From NCBI GenBank assembly GCA_037576195.1, contig CM075103.1, positions 25,690,723-25,754,722 on the forward strand: 64,000 bases of DNA, written 5' to 3'. The stretch's first letter is position 1, and each line of letters begins with the position of its first letter. Origin of the DNA: Phytoseiulus persimilis (taxonomy: Eukaryota > Arthropoda > Arachnida > Mesostigmata > Phytoseiidae). Positions 11,311 through 24,514 of the stretch are shown here, in pieces. Under the pieces are notes generated by a model. It was given only the letters and a program-made list of their open reading frames with translations. It was not told the origin of the DNA and ran no database searches. A program made the translations under genes and the position numbers.

Positions 11311-11370
11311 GGATTGGGATCACTGCTGAGTGGTGGAATACGCAAATCACTCAACTCTGATCCTAATCCA
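11311..11370. repeat. hairpin repeat, copy 2
   Basis: The same layout as the copy near 11021: left arm GGATTGGGATCACTGCTGAG, right arm CACTCAACTCTGATCCTAAT. Its left arm is the exact reverse complement of the right arm of copy 1 across GGATCACTGCTGAGTG, so the two copies are clearly related. Confidence 0.7.
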
Positions 11371-12922
11371 TAAGAAAAACCAAGCTGCTGGGAATCGAGG
11401 CGAGACGAGTGGGCAAACTCCATCGGTCCTGGCGATTCGCCGCATCAAGACGCTGCAAAATCCTGACTTCTGGTCGTGTTATTTCGGACGCCGGGTTAGG
11501 CTTCGGTCGGAGACGTGGGTCGCTGCGAATCAGGCGCGTCGCAGGCTCTGATGTCACCGGTGTGGAACCAGTGGCGTTCAGGCGACGAACGGTTCAGGTA
11601 AGTCGAGAGAACGGTGAGTACGCGAGCCGGCAAAACGGCCGCCGCACCTACCACGACATCGAAGTCGCCGGCCACCGACATTGTTTTACAGCCTTGACGC
11701 GGCCAACGTCAGGGTTCATTGGAACGCGGTTCGGAGCGACTGTGTTCTCGTCTTCCTTCGTTATTTTTTCTCATTCTCTGATGCCGACCAGATGAATTGT
11801 ATGCGACACTGACAATTTATCACGGTCAACGGATATTGTCAAGCGATGATCTCTTCCCTGTCGCAATCAGGAAGCGGCCAGATCGAGAGTATCCTCCAAG
11901 GGGTGGCGGAGCGTCCGCATTCAACAAGCTCCAGGAGTTCTCGGAAACTTGTTCGGTGCATCGTCCGTTCGGTGCACTCGTCAAAAGGGGAGGACTTCTG
12001 CCGTCGTGGGTGCGTCCGGCTGGCTTGAGAACTTCATGCTGCTTGGAGTGACTTGCGGAATCGTGGTTCTCGTTCGGCAATGTCAATTTGAAAACCAGTG
12101 GTTGAACGTTTTTCGACCGGTCATGTCGATAGGGACTCAAGGCGGATCGTTCATTCGAAATTCACAAAAATTCTTGATCAACCGAAGTCTTCAGCCATCA
12201 TGTAATTCTGCTAGCTCGGCGAGCGGCGCCGCCGTTTCCTCTCAACATCACGTGAAGTCCGCTTTTCACTTGACCAGAGGCGGTGAAGCATGTCAATCAA
12301 GTGCACGGCGATAGCCCGACTGTTTGATAAGCAAGAATGGGCGCAGGGGTCCGTCTGGCGCACTGCGTGTTGAAAGTGCGTTGTAACTATTTCGCTCAAA
12401 GCTAACTTCATCAACGGAGTCGGCCTGGGACCCTCTTTGCTGTACCGTGGTTTCAGTCGAGAAATACGATGCATCACCGTTGAAGCTTGCTCCTCCAACC
12501 AGTTTGACTGCTTTCCACCACCAGGGTCGCCATCGGTGGAGGGGGAATCGGAAGGTCAAGTTCTTGGATCGTCCGCTCTACTTCCTCCTCGGTGGAGAAA
12601 ATCGCGAGGAGCGGTTCTGCGCTAACTACCCTGATAACATATACCACACTGCCTGGCTTTGTAACTCCGGAAAATCGTGGACGAAGAGGCGCGCGTCTAA
12701 TTACCCGAAAGTTTGAAGCGGAATTCCCTCCAGGCTTCGCACTATCTTGATGTCTGAAGATGGAGACGTCAACATACTGTCTTGGAACCCGGGAGATTGC
12801 TGGAGATCGCGATGGAATTCCGCGGAAGTACTCATGGGTCCTTCCCTTTCACGCCGCATTATCGCTGCCCGATAGTATTAGAGTCGGCTTGGGGATCATT
12901 CGGCCAGTGAGGCTCGACCGTG
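11371..12922. other. upstream flank of PPT1; no gene recognised
   Basis: Contains the presumed PPT1 promoter and 5' UTR. The only small-scale structure seen is a short direct duplication, GTTCGGTGCA, near 11953-11975. Open frames here overlap on both strands and have no recognisable content. Confidence 0.4.
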
Positions 12923-14921
12923 ATGTTGTGGAAAAATATTCTGTGCGTCTCGACGGCGATCGCTGCCGTACAGGCGGGCACGCCGGTGGTTCTTTGGCAC
13001 GGTCTGGGTGACACTTGCTGCAACCCGCTGAGTATTGGGGGATTCGCAAACTACCTTGGAAAACAGCTCAATGGAACCAAGGTGAGGCTGACGAATTCGC
13101 CGCTGCTCGCTCTCACAGAATGCGGGCGAAATCTCCTGTCTCCTGAAGGCCCTCCGGATTAGTTGAGGTGAGCGGAGCGGTCCCGATCTGACTCAAAACT
13201 TGTTTTCCCTCAAAGGTCGTCTCGCTGAAAATCGGGTCGAACTTCGCGGATGAGATGAAGAACTCATACTTGATGAACAGCAACGACCAGGTAGAAGAGG
13301 CCTGCAAAATCATCCAAGGAGATGTCGACCTCAAGAACGGATATCACGCGGTTGGATTCAGTCAGGGCGGACAGTTCCTGCGGGCGGTCGCTCAGAGATG
13401 TCCTAATCCGCCGATGAAAGTTCTAGTGTCACTCGGTAAGCAGACTGGTCCGAGAGAGTGTCAACTGCCGGGATCCAAGGGTTAATCCGCAGCGCGTCGA
13501 CTCGGCGGGCTAGATGGCGATCGTTTCTCTGTGTGATGTTCTTGCTGCAGTGATTCTGTGTCGTCCGACGATAGCGGTTGGAGATGAATTCGATAAATAA
13601 CAAAGCCTAATTCTCCGTAAGGCGGCCAACATCAAGGCGTGTTCGGACTTCCTCGTTGTCCGGGATCGTCGTCGACGCTCTGCGAATACGCTCGGAAACT
13701 CCTGGACTATGGGGCCTATTGGTCCTGGGTCCAGAGCGAGTTGGTTCCGGCTCAATACTGGCACGACCCCACCGATGAAGCGACTTATGCTCAGAAGAGC
13801 ATCTTCCTGGCCGACATCAACAATGAGCGCTCCTTCAATCAAACCTACAAGTAAATACGCCAAATCAAGGAAATTATGACTCGTGGAAATCGATTTCCCA
13901 CGGAATCACTATCTCAGAGGCACTCACTCCGGTTCCAGGGAGAATCTCAGCAAGCTCGAGAAGTTGATTCTGGTCAAGTTCGGCGCAGATTCCATCGTTC
14001 AACCCCGAGAGAGCTCTTGGTTCGGGTGAGCCGACCTCTGATTCTAATTCAGAGTTTATCAGTGAAAGTCTCCAATACGCAGACGAGTCCTTCTCCGCCG
14101 CTTCTTTCCTCCCTCCCCGAGACACCGACAGAAAGTCCGCTCTTCGAGCTCCTCGATCGAAATCGAGCAAGATTCCCAACCGATCGAATTCACTTTTGAG
14201 GTCATCATTCCGGTAAAAAAAAAAAATGTATCCTTCTAAGCTCTCGGACTCGAGACGGAAGAGTCAGGCACGGCACAGAAGGGCGTGCATGACTCAGATA
14301 TTGTGCGTTTCTGCCAAGAAAGCTGCGTGATTCGAAAGCCGCGTTACGCCTTCCGATAACATCTTTTATATCGAACGTCGCAGGGCAAGAGTTGCTGGAA
14401 TCGATAGGGGTAAAGAGCTAGATTATTGATACTTCCTGACAAAGATCAGGGGCTTCCGCTCCCTCCTTTCACCGCCCGTCAGTCTCGAGACAATCCTTGT
14501 GACACGGAAGTCCAACAGAAGACGTTTTTCCCTGTGAAGATCAAGTACTCTCAGTTCCTTCTTAGGGGAACAAAGAATTCGCGCGGAATCGGAGCGCTTT
14601 GCTCACCAGATCAGTGTCCGATTTCGCACGAGAAACTCTCCGTCCGTAGGGAATCTCTGTTCATCGGTTCCAGTCACATTTCAGGCCACAAGTTGATTGA
14701 TTGAAGGTACTCATGCTATACACAATTCTAGGTGGTACAAACCAAATCAAGACATTGCGGTGAACAACGTCGAAGACACCGCTCTCTACAAAGAGGATCG
14801 GATCGGTTTGAAGACTCTGAACGAATCCGGGAGACTCGTCCTCCTGGAAATCGCTGACGCAGATCATCTTCGCATCTCTGAGCAATGGTTCACCGACAAC
14901 ATAATCAAGAAGTACTTCTGA
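12923..14921 (+). CDS. PPT1: palmitoyl-protein thioesterase 1
   Basis: Lysosomal alpha/beta hydrolase that removes palmitate from cysteines of S-acylated proteins; human loss causes infantile neuronal ceroid lipofuscinosis (CLN1). Five exons: 12923-13081, 13216-13435, 13622-13850, 13939-14025 and 14732-14921. All have GT-AG borders and consistent phases, giving 294 residues (human 306). Residues 1-18 ([18 protein letters not shown]) form a signal peptide. The mature chain opens with [17 protein letters not shown]. The nucleophile is Ser102 in [17 protein letters not shown]; the family block [15 protein letters not shown] follows. Asp220 (GADSIVQP) and His277 ([12 protein letters not shown]) complete the triad. 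Sequons at Asn50 (NGT) and Asn199 (NQT) suggest glycosylation; the latter aligns with a human site. ATG 12923 is preferred because it directly starts the signal peptide. Introns are 134, 186, 88 and 706 bp. All key residues are present, so the enzyme should be active. Confidence 0.97.
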
Positions 14922-15160
14922 ATGTTTCTCGCCGTCTCTTGATAAGTCCCGCGGCATGTAAACAATAATCGAGGTCGAGCAGGGGAAGCATGTTGGCTGT
15001 CGGATAGATAAACTCCACTTCAGCTTCTCAGATTCATTATGATTCCGTCTCCTGATGCCTATCTGTTATTGAAGCTGATCAAGAATGAACAGAAAATCTT
15101 CTTCCGTCGATCAGGAGGGCTGAATGGAATATTCCGATAAGCGTTCACGCACATCAGTAC

Positions 15161-15180
15161 CTCTCTCTCTCTCTCTCTCT
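15161..15180. repeat. (CT)10 microsatellite
   Basis: Ten uninterrupted CT units, about 240 bp after the PPT1 stop codon. It is a polypyrimidine simple repeat that may be length-polymorphic. Confidence 0.95.
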
Positions 15181-15684
15181 GTATTCTGAACCATACTTTG
15201 CCGCCGAGCTCCCCGAGGCGAGCATGGTCCCTCAGCAAGTTTCCGGATGCGGGGACAGGGGCTCCGGACCTCGGATCTCACCAAACGAAGTGCTGATGGA
15301 GGACTTCGGGTGCAAATCTTCGGAATCCACGGGCACCAGAAGAAGACGTGCCATCGAGGGTCACTGGCTTGCGAGCAGCCCTCGCTTCCACCCCGTCGGT
15401 GCTGCTCTCCTACCAATCAGGGAGCACGCTGTTCCCATTTATCTGCCCAATGCGAGAAGATCTTCCAGAGATTTTTGATGACGGGGGCGGTGATCGTTTT
15501 GTTATGCTGAAATTCGAGCTGACTTCCTTCACTTTGCATCGGAGGCGTCCCTGGCGCGGTCGAACGATTCACATCTTATTTAAAAATAATCACTCAAACT
15601 TCCAGGGTCTAGCCATGCCCTACCTTGAGCATGTTTTCGACTAGCGCAATATACTGAAAGTTCGTTTGGTGGAGGTTGTCTCTG

Positions 15685-18237
15685 TCAAGACGGTGGCGAA
15701 GTTGTCACTGGCAAGACGGCGACGATCTGCAAAAGCGCAAATTCTTCGACCACCAGTGGTCCCAAGTTCACGGCTGCAACGGTCTCGATCCACACTCTGC
15801 CATGATTTTCGAACGCACGAGTGTAATTCGATCTCCCGGGTCTCCGCTTAGTTAATGCATGATAGTCCAGGTCGGCAACTTGGATTTTCGTCTGGGATCC
15901 CCGTTGGAGACAAGAAGAGCCATCTGGAAAGTATCTGGACGCCATAGCAGCTCAAAGAGTAGGGACCGCAAACCAACTCGACTCGGATAGTATGAGGCTC
16001 CTTTCCTTACTGCAGTATTGAAGTTGATGTGGCGCATGGTGGCATGGGGGCATCCTGACCGTTCATCGAAGTTGAAGGACACCGCCAGAGTATTTCTCAT
16101 CTTGAAGCCCATGGAACGAGGCAATACTTTCAGAGTCCACCTGACGCCACTTTCCTGGATTTCTCTCAATGGCTTCAAGATCCTCTTGAATGTTCTTCTC
16201 AACATGTGTGGGGGTCGTTCTGAGGTCACTCTCAGCGCAGCTCGTTCTCGTGGCTATGAGGGGCTGTCTCAGGATTGTCTTACCGTTCTATTCTCAACGC
16301 GCGGGAAATGATTTTGCGTGGATCGGATGCGTGCGTTCTTGGGCAGCAATGCCATATTGTTTGAGTTTCTTCGCCTGCCGAAGACTTCGGAAATATACCA
16401 CAAATGATAACTCGGCATATAAACTATTGAAGTTGATCAACTTTCCAGTCTGCACGCGGTTCAGGTATACTGGCCTCCCTCCGATGCTCTCCTGGTGGCG
16501 TCTCTTCCTCGAAACGCCCTTCCTGGCCTCTCCATGTTGTATCCCGGTGGCCGACCTTGTTACAGGTCCCGTTCCTTGCCGCTCGGTCCGTTTTACCAAG
16601 GTCGGCAAGACTCGGGGTTATACAAGGGTATCAGTGGAATTTACCGTGGGTTTCCATCCTCAGCTACACGAGTATTCGATCTATGTAAATTCCGTCGTCA
16701 ATTTGCGAAAACTACGGGAGCATAACTAATCCATCAGGTGTCAAATTCAAGCGGGTAACCGCATCAGAGCACGTGTGACCGCTCCCGAGTTTGGATGGAC
16801 CTCCATACTGATTGATACGTCCGACTTTAGGTCGCGAAATCGCCGTTGATACCCTCAGAGGCCTCCAAATTTTAACGAACTTTTCGGGTTCCAGTCTCTC
16901 GGGTGATTCGGATGGATTGGCTCGGTCTATCAGTGTGCGGGATTTGCGTGTCAGGACAACCACCTCTCTCTCTTCCACTCTTTTGGAAATTCTACGAAGC
17001 TGATGGAATCGTTCTTTCCGGCAAAGCCGAAGTTGCGACCTCCTATCCACAGCTCGAACTACCGGACACGGCCTGGGTGACTCTCCTGAGTTTTCTCGGG
17101 GAATAGAATCCGCGCCAGCGAAACACACGTCGAGATCGCTCGCTCCCAGCAGGCTCAACGAGTTCAGAATTACGACTGAGTTCACTTCCTGCTGTTTTCT
17201 TCCGTTGTATATCCCTCTATACCCCAGCAGGGGAGGCGAGCTTCCAAGGCTCCGACAATGCCCATTTGAAAATTATCATTACACGTCAGGAGATTGATTC
17301 ATCTAATCGATTTTCCAAGTTGAGCTGCGTCCCCACCCCCTCCCGATTCTGTCCTCCATCAGCGCCCGATGTATCGGCAGTGCCGAGGAGTTCTTCGCAT
17401 GGCTCTTCTGCATGAAGGTTTGCCGTTATATCGGGTGGCGGAGTGAGTCTCTCCATCACACTACAGCGGTTGCATCCCATACTTGGCGCTCCGGATCTTC
17501 TGAGATGGTCTCCGGTTCGCCTCGGGAGCGTACGATTGCCTTCTTTTTCAAGTTGATCCAGTATCTTCTCCTCAGTGTCTTACTGATTCGGACCTTCCCT
17601 CCCCTCTCGTTTCCTGACGAGGTCTGGGTTTCCGGCTGTGTCGGCTCTGGGTGGTAATCCGTACCGTCGGTTGTTTCTTCTCTCAACCGCACAGCGCGTC
17701 GCTCAGAGCATCAGTTACTTCTATGTTTTCCTTTGCAAGTATTGTTATGAGTTCCTCGGTGTCCCCCCATTTCTGAGGAATGAGCTCACTTGCTCGAAGA
17801 CTTCAACCAAGGGTTCCTGGTGTGTTTTCACGAGCACGATTTTGCTAAGGGTTTCTCTTCGATCCATGACTTCGCCGTCGAAGACAACGTCCTGCGAGAT
17901 CGTTGCGTCGACTCGACGGCCTGTCTCAAATTTTTCTGCAGAAGTTATCAAGTTTCGGGCGCACCGCGTTCATTCTCGTCAGGATTTCGTCTCCTCTTTT
18001 GATATCTTCATCAGTGCTCGGAATTCCGCATGTTCCAGTGCGCGCTGAGGAATCCTTCCGCGACGCTTGAGCAATTTTCGGGCCGTTCGTACGACGATGG
18101 AGCTTTTTGGTATGATCAATCTCCGGTTTTCCAAGTGCTCCATCCTCTCGCGGAGCTCTCTGTTTGTCGCTCTCTTCCAGCGAAATGCGGAGTTGCTCTG
18201 TCGTCGTCATCCGAAGCTCGATGAGTTTCTGTTCCAT
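15685..18237 (-). mobile_element. possible retroelement relic (broken, family uncertain)
   Basis: Successive minus-strand open segments across 2.5 kb suggest an old, broken coding element. The 5'-most part (about 17926-18237) is highly charged and helix-rich, resembling the N-terminal coiled region of Gag from BEL/Pao-like LTR elements. No reverse transcriptase, integrase or LTR pair could be recognised, so the family assignment is weak and the tract may be chance open frames. Confidence 0.2.
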
Positions 18238-18290
18238 CGCTTATCTCCTGCGTTCATGCGATTCACGATATCAGGACTAGAAATGTGTTT

Positions 18291-18611
18291 CCGTATTACG
18301 GCTCACCGAAACATTTCCGTATTACAGCTTACGCGAAATGAATCCCGTAATTCCGTATTGCGGAAAATTATCCCGCCCAGATTCTCACCCCAGATTTCCT
18401 TGATGTAGCGATATTGTTTGTGCTTTCCATGGCGAGCCGTGAGTACCGGATACCGGACGCCCGAATATCTCAGCGGAGTTATCTGAGATGATTCGTGCAT
18501 GAAACCTTCTCTATGTTTCATTTAATTCATTTTCCTTGATTCCGTATTACGAGGAATATTTTCCGTATCTTCGTATTACGGGTTTCATTTTCCGGAACGC
18601 CATATTACGGC
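18291..18611. repeat. cluster of CCGTATTACGG near-palindromes
   Basis: The 11-mer CCGTATTACGG is a palindrome apart from its central base. It occurs exactly at 18291 and in close variants at 18317, 18353, 18542, 18572 and about 18601, with a further partial unit at 18563. The units are unevenly spaced within 320 bp of AT-richer DNA and oriented the same way. They do not form a regular tandem satellite. The cluster lies just 5' (in minus-strand sense) of the possible retroelement relic. Confidence 0.75.
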
Positions 18612-21600
18612 GAATGCCGTGATCCGTTACACGGGAATACATGTCTAATCAGGACGCAACGTCTGTCCACGGCCCCTCTGGAATCAAACTTCTCAATCCG
18701 ATTCCCGGAGAGATATTGCACTTCACACAGGGATTCAGAGACTCTGCGATGTTCGAGATCCGCTCATACTTTGCTCGTGGCGCCTTGAATAGTGGTTTCC
18801 CTCCACCGAACGTGGTTGACTCGAGAGAGTTCTGCAGCTCCAGAGACTATGAGTATGAGCTCAACCCTCGATTTACACGGGCAAATCTCCTGTCGTGGTA
18901 ATCGCCCCTGGAAATCGATGTTGGATGTTACGTTGAGCAGTCAATGGCGGAACAATTCTGTTGACCGGAGCAAATACCACGCGGAGTGCGTACTCGCTTC
19001 AGCACCGTCTGTTCCGAATTTCTGCGACCTTCGTCCATCCTGCGGAGAGACAGGGAGTAGTTAGCGGTACGGAAGATTCCTGTGGCGGGAGAGAACCGTC
19101 CTGTTCCGGTTCACCTGCTGGGAGCCTGATTTCAAGAGTGCGGAACGATATGCGGAACAAGCTCAGCTCATGGACACACTGATTGTCACTCCAAAATTAG
19201 TCATCGTCGAAGCCGTCGTGATACTGCGGCAGATCCGCGGCTCCACATGAATCGGTGCTCCGAGAAGTCGGAATGATAACAACTATTTGATCGCGGATAT
19301 TACATATCGTTCCTGTGAGCAATAATTCCGAAATGAAATCCGCGGTCGGACCGCATCGCTGCTGATGCTGGTCTGTTCGCACAAACAAATCGGTCGATAC
19401 ATTCTCTCAGCGGATCTAGTTTCCTTGCCCAGTTCAGATCAGCGTGACCTCCTCGGAACCTACTCAGAGAACAGAAATGTCATCGGAATCATTCCCTTAT
19501 AAATGACAGAAACCGATTCTGGCATATCGAATTGCAGACACTACTACGCTCAGGAAAGCTTTCGCTCGGATGTGCGAGTTTCCGCCAGACGTCATTTGCA
19601 TAGGAAGGCAGTTGTCGAGAACTCGCGGGCTCCCATGCAGGAGATCTCAAGGCTCGATTCTAATCATCAGTGGATGAGACTCAGTACTTGACAGTCGATT
19701 GAGCTGACCTCAGCGGGTTTCAATGGCGTTCTAACGAAGACGTTCGCAGCGTACGCGGAAGGCTACCAAATGTGAGGTCTTTGTGACTCCTCCTCCAGCG
19801 AATCGGGAGAATTGAGTGCTTTTTTCGGTTGTTTATTTGCTTCGAGTCTCGAGGAGATCAACGGAATCACGGAAACGTGTCGCGGCCGACATGCCTACTT
19901 GGCAAACATCGCAACCTTCGGCGAAACCTCAGATCTACATCCGACAGTCCATCGCTTCTTATCGAATGGCCTGACAAGCCGGTCGAGGAAATCGAGAATC
20001 TTGATCATCAACCCCAACGAGATGCCAACATTGGTCCTGTGAAGTGGATAGGATGGGCGAAGGATCAGTGAAGAAGGCGTATTTCAATATGAAACTTTGA
20101 GAAACGTTCTATTCGACATGAGCACTTATCCCTCGAAAATAGACAGTGTTCTCAGTAAGTATCCGCATATCATAGAGACGACGGAGTTGGGTCCTCCCTG
20201 TGAGGTTTTCTCCGGAACGCGATGAGAGGGGCAGGATAGGGGATGTAGGTAGTCTTCAACGGGCGGCGTTCTTCCGATTATCGCTCTTTCATATGCACCC
20301 GGATATTCCATCCGTTGAGAAGACTTTCTCCTCCGCTAAGGTCGAACAAGTACTCTCCAGATCGATCCTCAACTCCCTCGTGCGCGTGAGAGTTTGTATG
20401 ACCTCTCCTCCCCGAAGAACTTCGATCTTCAACATTCGATTCGAAATTATCAACAGTACACCCATTTCATGAAACGCCCTTCACAACGCCGCCATCACAA
20501 CCACCAGATTCTCTTCCGTTCCCTGAAGCCCGTTGTGAGTTCATCGGCCGAGGCGCTCCGTACCTGATCATTGGAAATTTCTCCCCGATCGGAACCGTCT
20601 CAATAGGGCAAGTTCTTACGTAATGCTGTGCTCTGGTCGTGGAACTTTTCTGGCATTGCGAGGTTGAATTCCCCAGAGAGTCTCGCTGAAGTCCTTGATG
20701 GATCGTATTGGCCATTTCGAAGCCGGTGCTGGAGCTCAAAAATTGCTGAAAATGAAAACTTGAGTCTCTTGGTTTGGAACGCTGATCAAGGCAAACGCGC
20801 CGGTTCCATCGTCGCAAGTATCGCGTAACGTCCCGTGCTGGCGGCTACAGGGGTTCCGCTCAAGGAACGTTCTCTGACCTCTACAGATCCCGCCGCGGTT
20901 CTTGAGCTCTGGAACGATTCGAGATTTGTCCAAAGAAGCCAACTCTTAACAGAAGTTCGCGGTACCCTGGCTAACAACTCCCGGAAACGGCTCCCTTGAA
21001 CCAGCTGCGAATCGCCTGAGAAAGAGTTCGCCGTGAAAGCGTTCCACAGCCGCGGATCCACTCTGCTCCCATCAGGCGGGTCCCATTTTTTTTTTCCCAG
21101 CAACGAGAGGGAACTTCAATCAGCTTTCCCGCGGCGGCAATTGATCCGAGCTCACAGCTGACCGGCGCGATCGAGATGAGATATGACAACTTCCTTCAAG
21201 AGCGACAGTTCCAACGGGAGACTCGTGAAAATCGATTGCATACCCCCACTCCTCTCCTCCGCTTCTGGAACCTTGTCGAGAGAGTTGACGCTCTTTCACG
21301 GTATTCGCTGCCCGAAACTTCAACTTGGTTCGCGCTGGAGGTGACACAATTCCCGGTCTCATCCGAAATCCGCCACCATAGTTTCGAGGATTCCTGCCTC
21401 TTTTGGGAACCGAGTTGTCGGGATATGATGGATAGGGTGACTTACCGAACACCCAGCGAAGAGTTCCCATCGATGGGAACGACATAGTGAATAAAAAATT
21501 ATGCGCATCTCTTCCCGATTGAATCGTTCACATGCCGTCAGATCCCCGCTCAGGTTTTGGAATACGCCGGGGAGCTTGTGCCATCGGCAGATTCTCCCCA

Positions 21601-24514
21601 GGTTCCTCTGATTGGTTGAGGATTGATTATTTGAACTTCGTAGACTTCTCGCTACTGAGTACACATTTTCCACGCCATGCGATTGTTGTTGATACAATCG
21701 TTGTGGTCGATCAGAGAATCATGAGTGACACATCTCACTCGGCCTGCGCGATTCGACCGTGTTATTGTTGCATAGCCGCTCGAGAAATCAATCATAGGAA
21801 CCCTCATGTACTGCTTGGGAATTTGATTCGGCATTGAGTTCCGGATATGAAGGCGGGCTGTTTGAAAATGATTCGTTGCATACTGGAAGAAGAAATCTCT
21901 GAACCGGAAGACCTCTTGGCCCGTTGTTCGCGGGAGTGAAATTTTGAAATGTCGTTGCTCGGAACGGAACCTGCGTCAACGATGAATGTCAGGAATGAAA
22001 ACTCGGAAATCACTCGCGAATCGGATCTCTCTCGATGTGAACTGTCCGAAATACCCTCTGGATCACAATCCATGCGATGCGAACCATGCGACTGAGGGAA
22101 CCGTTCTTTTACCCCAGAAGCTGAAGCATGGAGAGAGGGTCTGCTTGAGAGAGGGACCGAGCTCGTGTGGAGGCCGCGTGTTCTCATCCCTCTCCGCGAG
22201 ATCAGATTCGCTCCGACACTGCCGTGTGTGGGAGTGTAGATCGTCGCGCGCGAACCGCCCTGCTCTTCGTTCACATGCGTTCTTCCTTCGATTTTTCACT
22301 TGATTCGTTGTTTCATTGCTGCGTACGCGATCGCCGCCAGCCCCGCGAACTCAGTTCACCAATCCATGAGCCGAGCCGTGGCCCGTTTATCTGGAGACAT
22401 TAATCACTATCACCTCCGTTCAGCCGACTCAATTCTAGAGAGCTAGCTGCGCGCCATAAATACTTTGAAAGGATTACGCCGAGGTGTACTTTTCTGTGAC
22501 TCTTGTACTGAGTGACGTTGTGAGTGAGTGCCTGTGTGTTTCTTACCTTCTCCGATCGTCGGCGAACCCTTGCGTTCGATGTGTTCGTGCAAGGCATTGA
22601 ATTGATTATAGAAACCAAACGAAACCGTTTGGCAGCGTTCTGTCCCCTACCAGCGACCAGCTCCAGGAGGAGCTTCCGAAGATTTGACTCCGGTTCGTCT
22701 GCAGCCGCCTTTCATCATTGGAAACCGGATCGTTGAGATGTAGTCAGATCATCTCAATCAGGTAATCCTTCATGAGCCGAGTTTCCGCCGCGCACGATCT
22801 ATCGCAAGAGTCGGTCCACATGGAAAATAGAAACATAATATGTGCTACCGATAGCTTCCAAACAAGATCCTCGACCGCTCGCAATCTGGAGCAAGAGCGG
22901 TTTCTTCACCATACGCGGATCCTTCGATCTGAGCGGGTTCAGCAGATGATAACAATCCTGATTGTAATTTCGATTGTGCTTTTTCGTTCGCGGAGCTATA
23001 CTTCAAACAGGCACCGGCTTCCACTGAGCCTAGGTATCGATGGAACACCAGCGAATGATGAGCTTTTAGTGTTACCGTTCGATAATCGGCAGATGGCAGG
23101 CGGGAACCTCAGACGAAGCATCCCTCCTCGCCCCGGAAGTTATCACGTTCTTTCTTTTCGAATCGTCGCTTCAAACTCCTTCCGGTGTGCTGGGTCAGAA
23201 TGAGTCTCGATTCACCTTCAGAGATCGACGATGAGGGGCAAGAGATTGGTTAGATCATCATGCGACAGGGCATCTCTGGGCACCTCCGACGTAGCCTTGA
23301 CGTTGAGGCTCGCCTTCCCCTGGAACAAAATTTTGAGTGAATAATTCTTTCCCTCGATGCGGTGGTCTCCGAAAATGTCATCATGATGAGCTGACGAGGC
23401 TGTTTTCAATCTTGCTCGTGTTCCCTGCGCAACATGCGGTCGAACGGTAACGCCGCCGAATCTATACTCTGCCAGCTTGTCGATTCCGCTCCTCGAACCT
23501 ATCGTGATGGGACATCATTGATGTCGGCGTTGGCCCGATGCTCGTTGTCAATGTTACGGCGACAAGGTTACGAAATTGAATGAGTGACATAATAACGATG
23601 CGTAGTGGATACGTGGTGAGCGCTCAGTAAAAGAGGGTGATTCGATGTGACACAAAGTAACCGACGTCGAGTTCAAACTTCCGAGTCCAGAGGAAGCGGG
23701 TTCGCGATTGAAATAATTTATAGACGAAAAAGTGCCGGGACGGAGGGGAAATGCGAGGCGGGAGACGTGCCGGCGATGACCGTGGACTCAGCGAATCGGT
23801 GGAATGCCCTTGACAATGACGGAACGAATCGAGGTTCTGTCGTAGTTCTAAAGTACGCCGCTTTGCCGGTATATCAAAATCCATGGAAATGAGAGGGTTC
23901 CAAAGTATCCGCATTCAGCAACCCACCATGACCCATCGTTGACATCCGAGTCCGAGTTTAGAGAAACGACTCTGTCTTTATTTAAAATAACGGTCGTGGC
24001 ACGTGATCCGAGTGAGGATTCTAACAAATTATTTCGTCACAACCACCACCCCGAGTTGGGGCCCGGTGCCACCACGGGATTCGCTACATCCACGACCACC
24101 TCAGCGAATGCACTCGCACTCCGGGTCTAGGAAGAGAAGGACAGATAGAGAGAGGGAGGGGTCGGGGAAAGGAGGAGAGAGAAAGAGCACTATTCACCCA
24201 GTTGCAGCGACACACTCTCAAAACGAGAAGTGAGCCCATGTCGCAAATTGTGCAACCATTCAACGATTCGGGGTGAGCGTCGCCCAGTCTCTGTCCCCGA
24301 CGAGCGAAGCACTGAGAGCGCGAGGGGTGAAGCCTGCGCGGAGGTCGCTCGTTCGGGGTGAGCCGTTTCAATTTGCTGAGACTTTTTGAAAAATCTGCAT
24401 TGGGTTGCTAGGCCAACCTTGAGTCGCTCTTCCACCAACTCGCGTGCTCCCTATGCGTCCTGTCCTCCGGCTTGCGCTTCCAGAGCATGGGATCCAGGCA
24501 AAACTTCGCGGACG
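18612..24514. other. gene-poor stretch; no gene recognised
   Basis: Open frames of 60-156 codons occur on both strands but overlap one another and contain no known domain. A polypurine tract at 24129-24188 is the only clear structure. No repeats longer than about 15 bp were noticed by eye. Confidence 0.4.
24129..24188. repeat. polypurine (GA-rich) tract
   Basis: About 60 bp of almost pure A/G, including AGATAGAGAGAGGGAGGGG and GGAGGAGAGAGAAAGAG, broken by only a few pyrimidines. It is a simple-sequence tract able to adopt triplex structure. Confidence 0.8.

Larger units (their letters stand above)
14922..18290. other. start of the 42-kb gene-poor interval
   Basis: Holds the PPT1 3' flank, in which no clear AATAAA was seen, and a (CT)10 tract. 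From about 15685 the minus strand carries a run of coding-like open frames, described separately. No host exon is supported. Confidence 0.4.

Noticed and set aside
23765-23785. 14-bp identity GTGCCGGCGATGAC with the LRR gene intron at about 58883
   Set aside because: A shared 14-mer is expected by chance among all pairs in 64 kb, and the flanks do not match.
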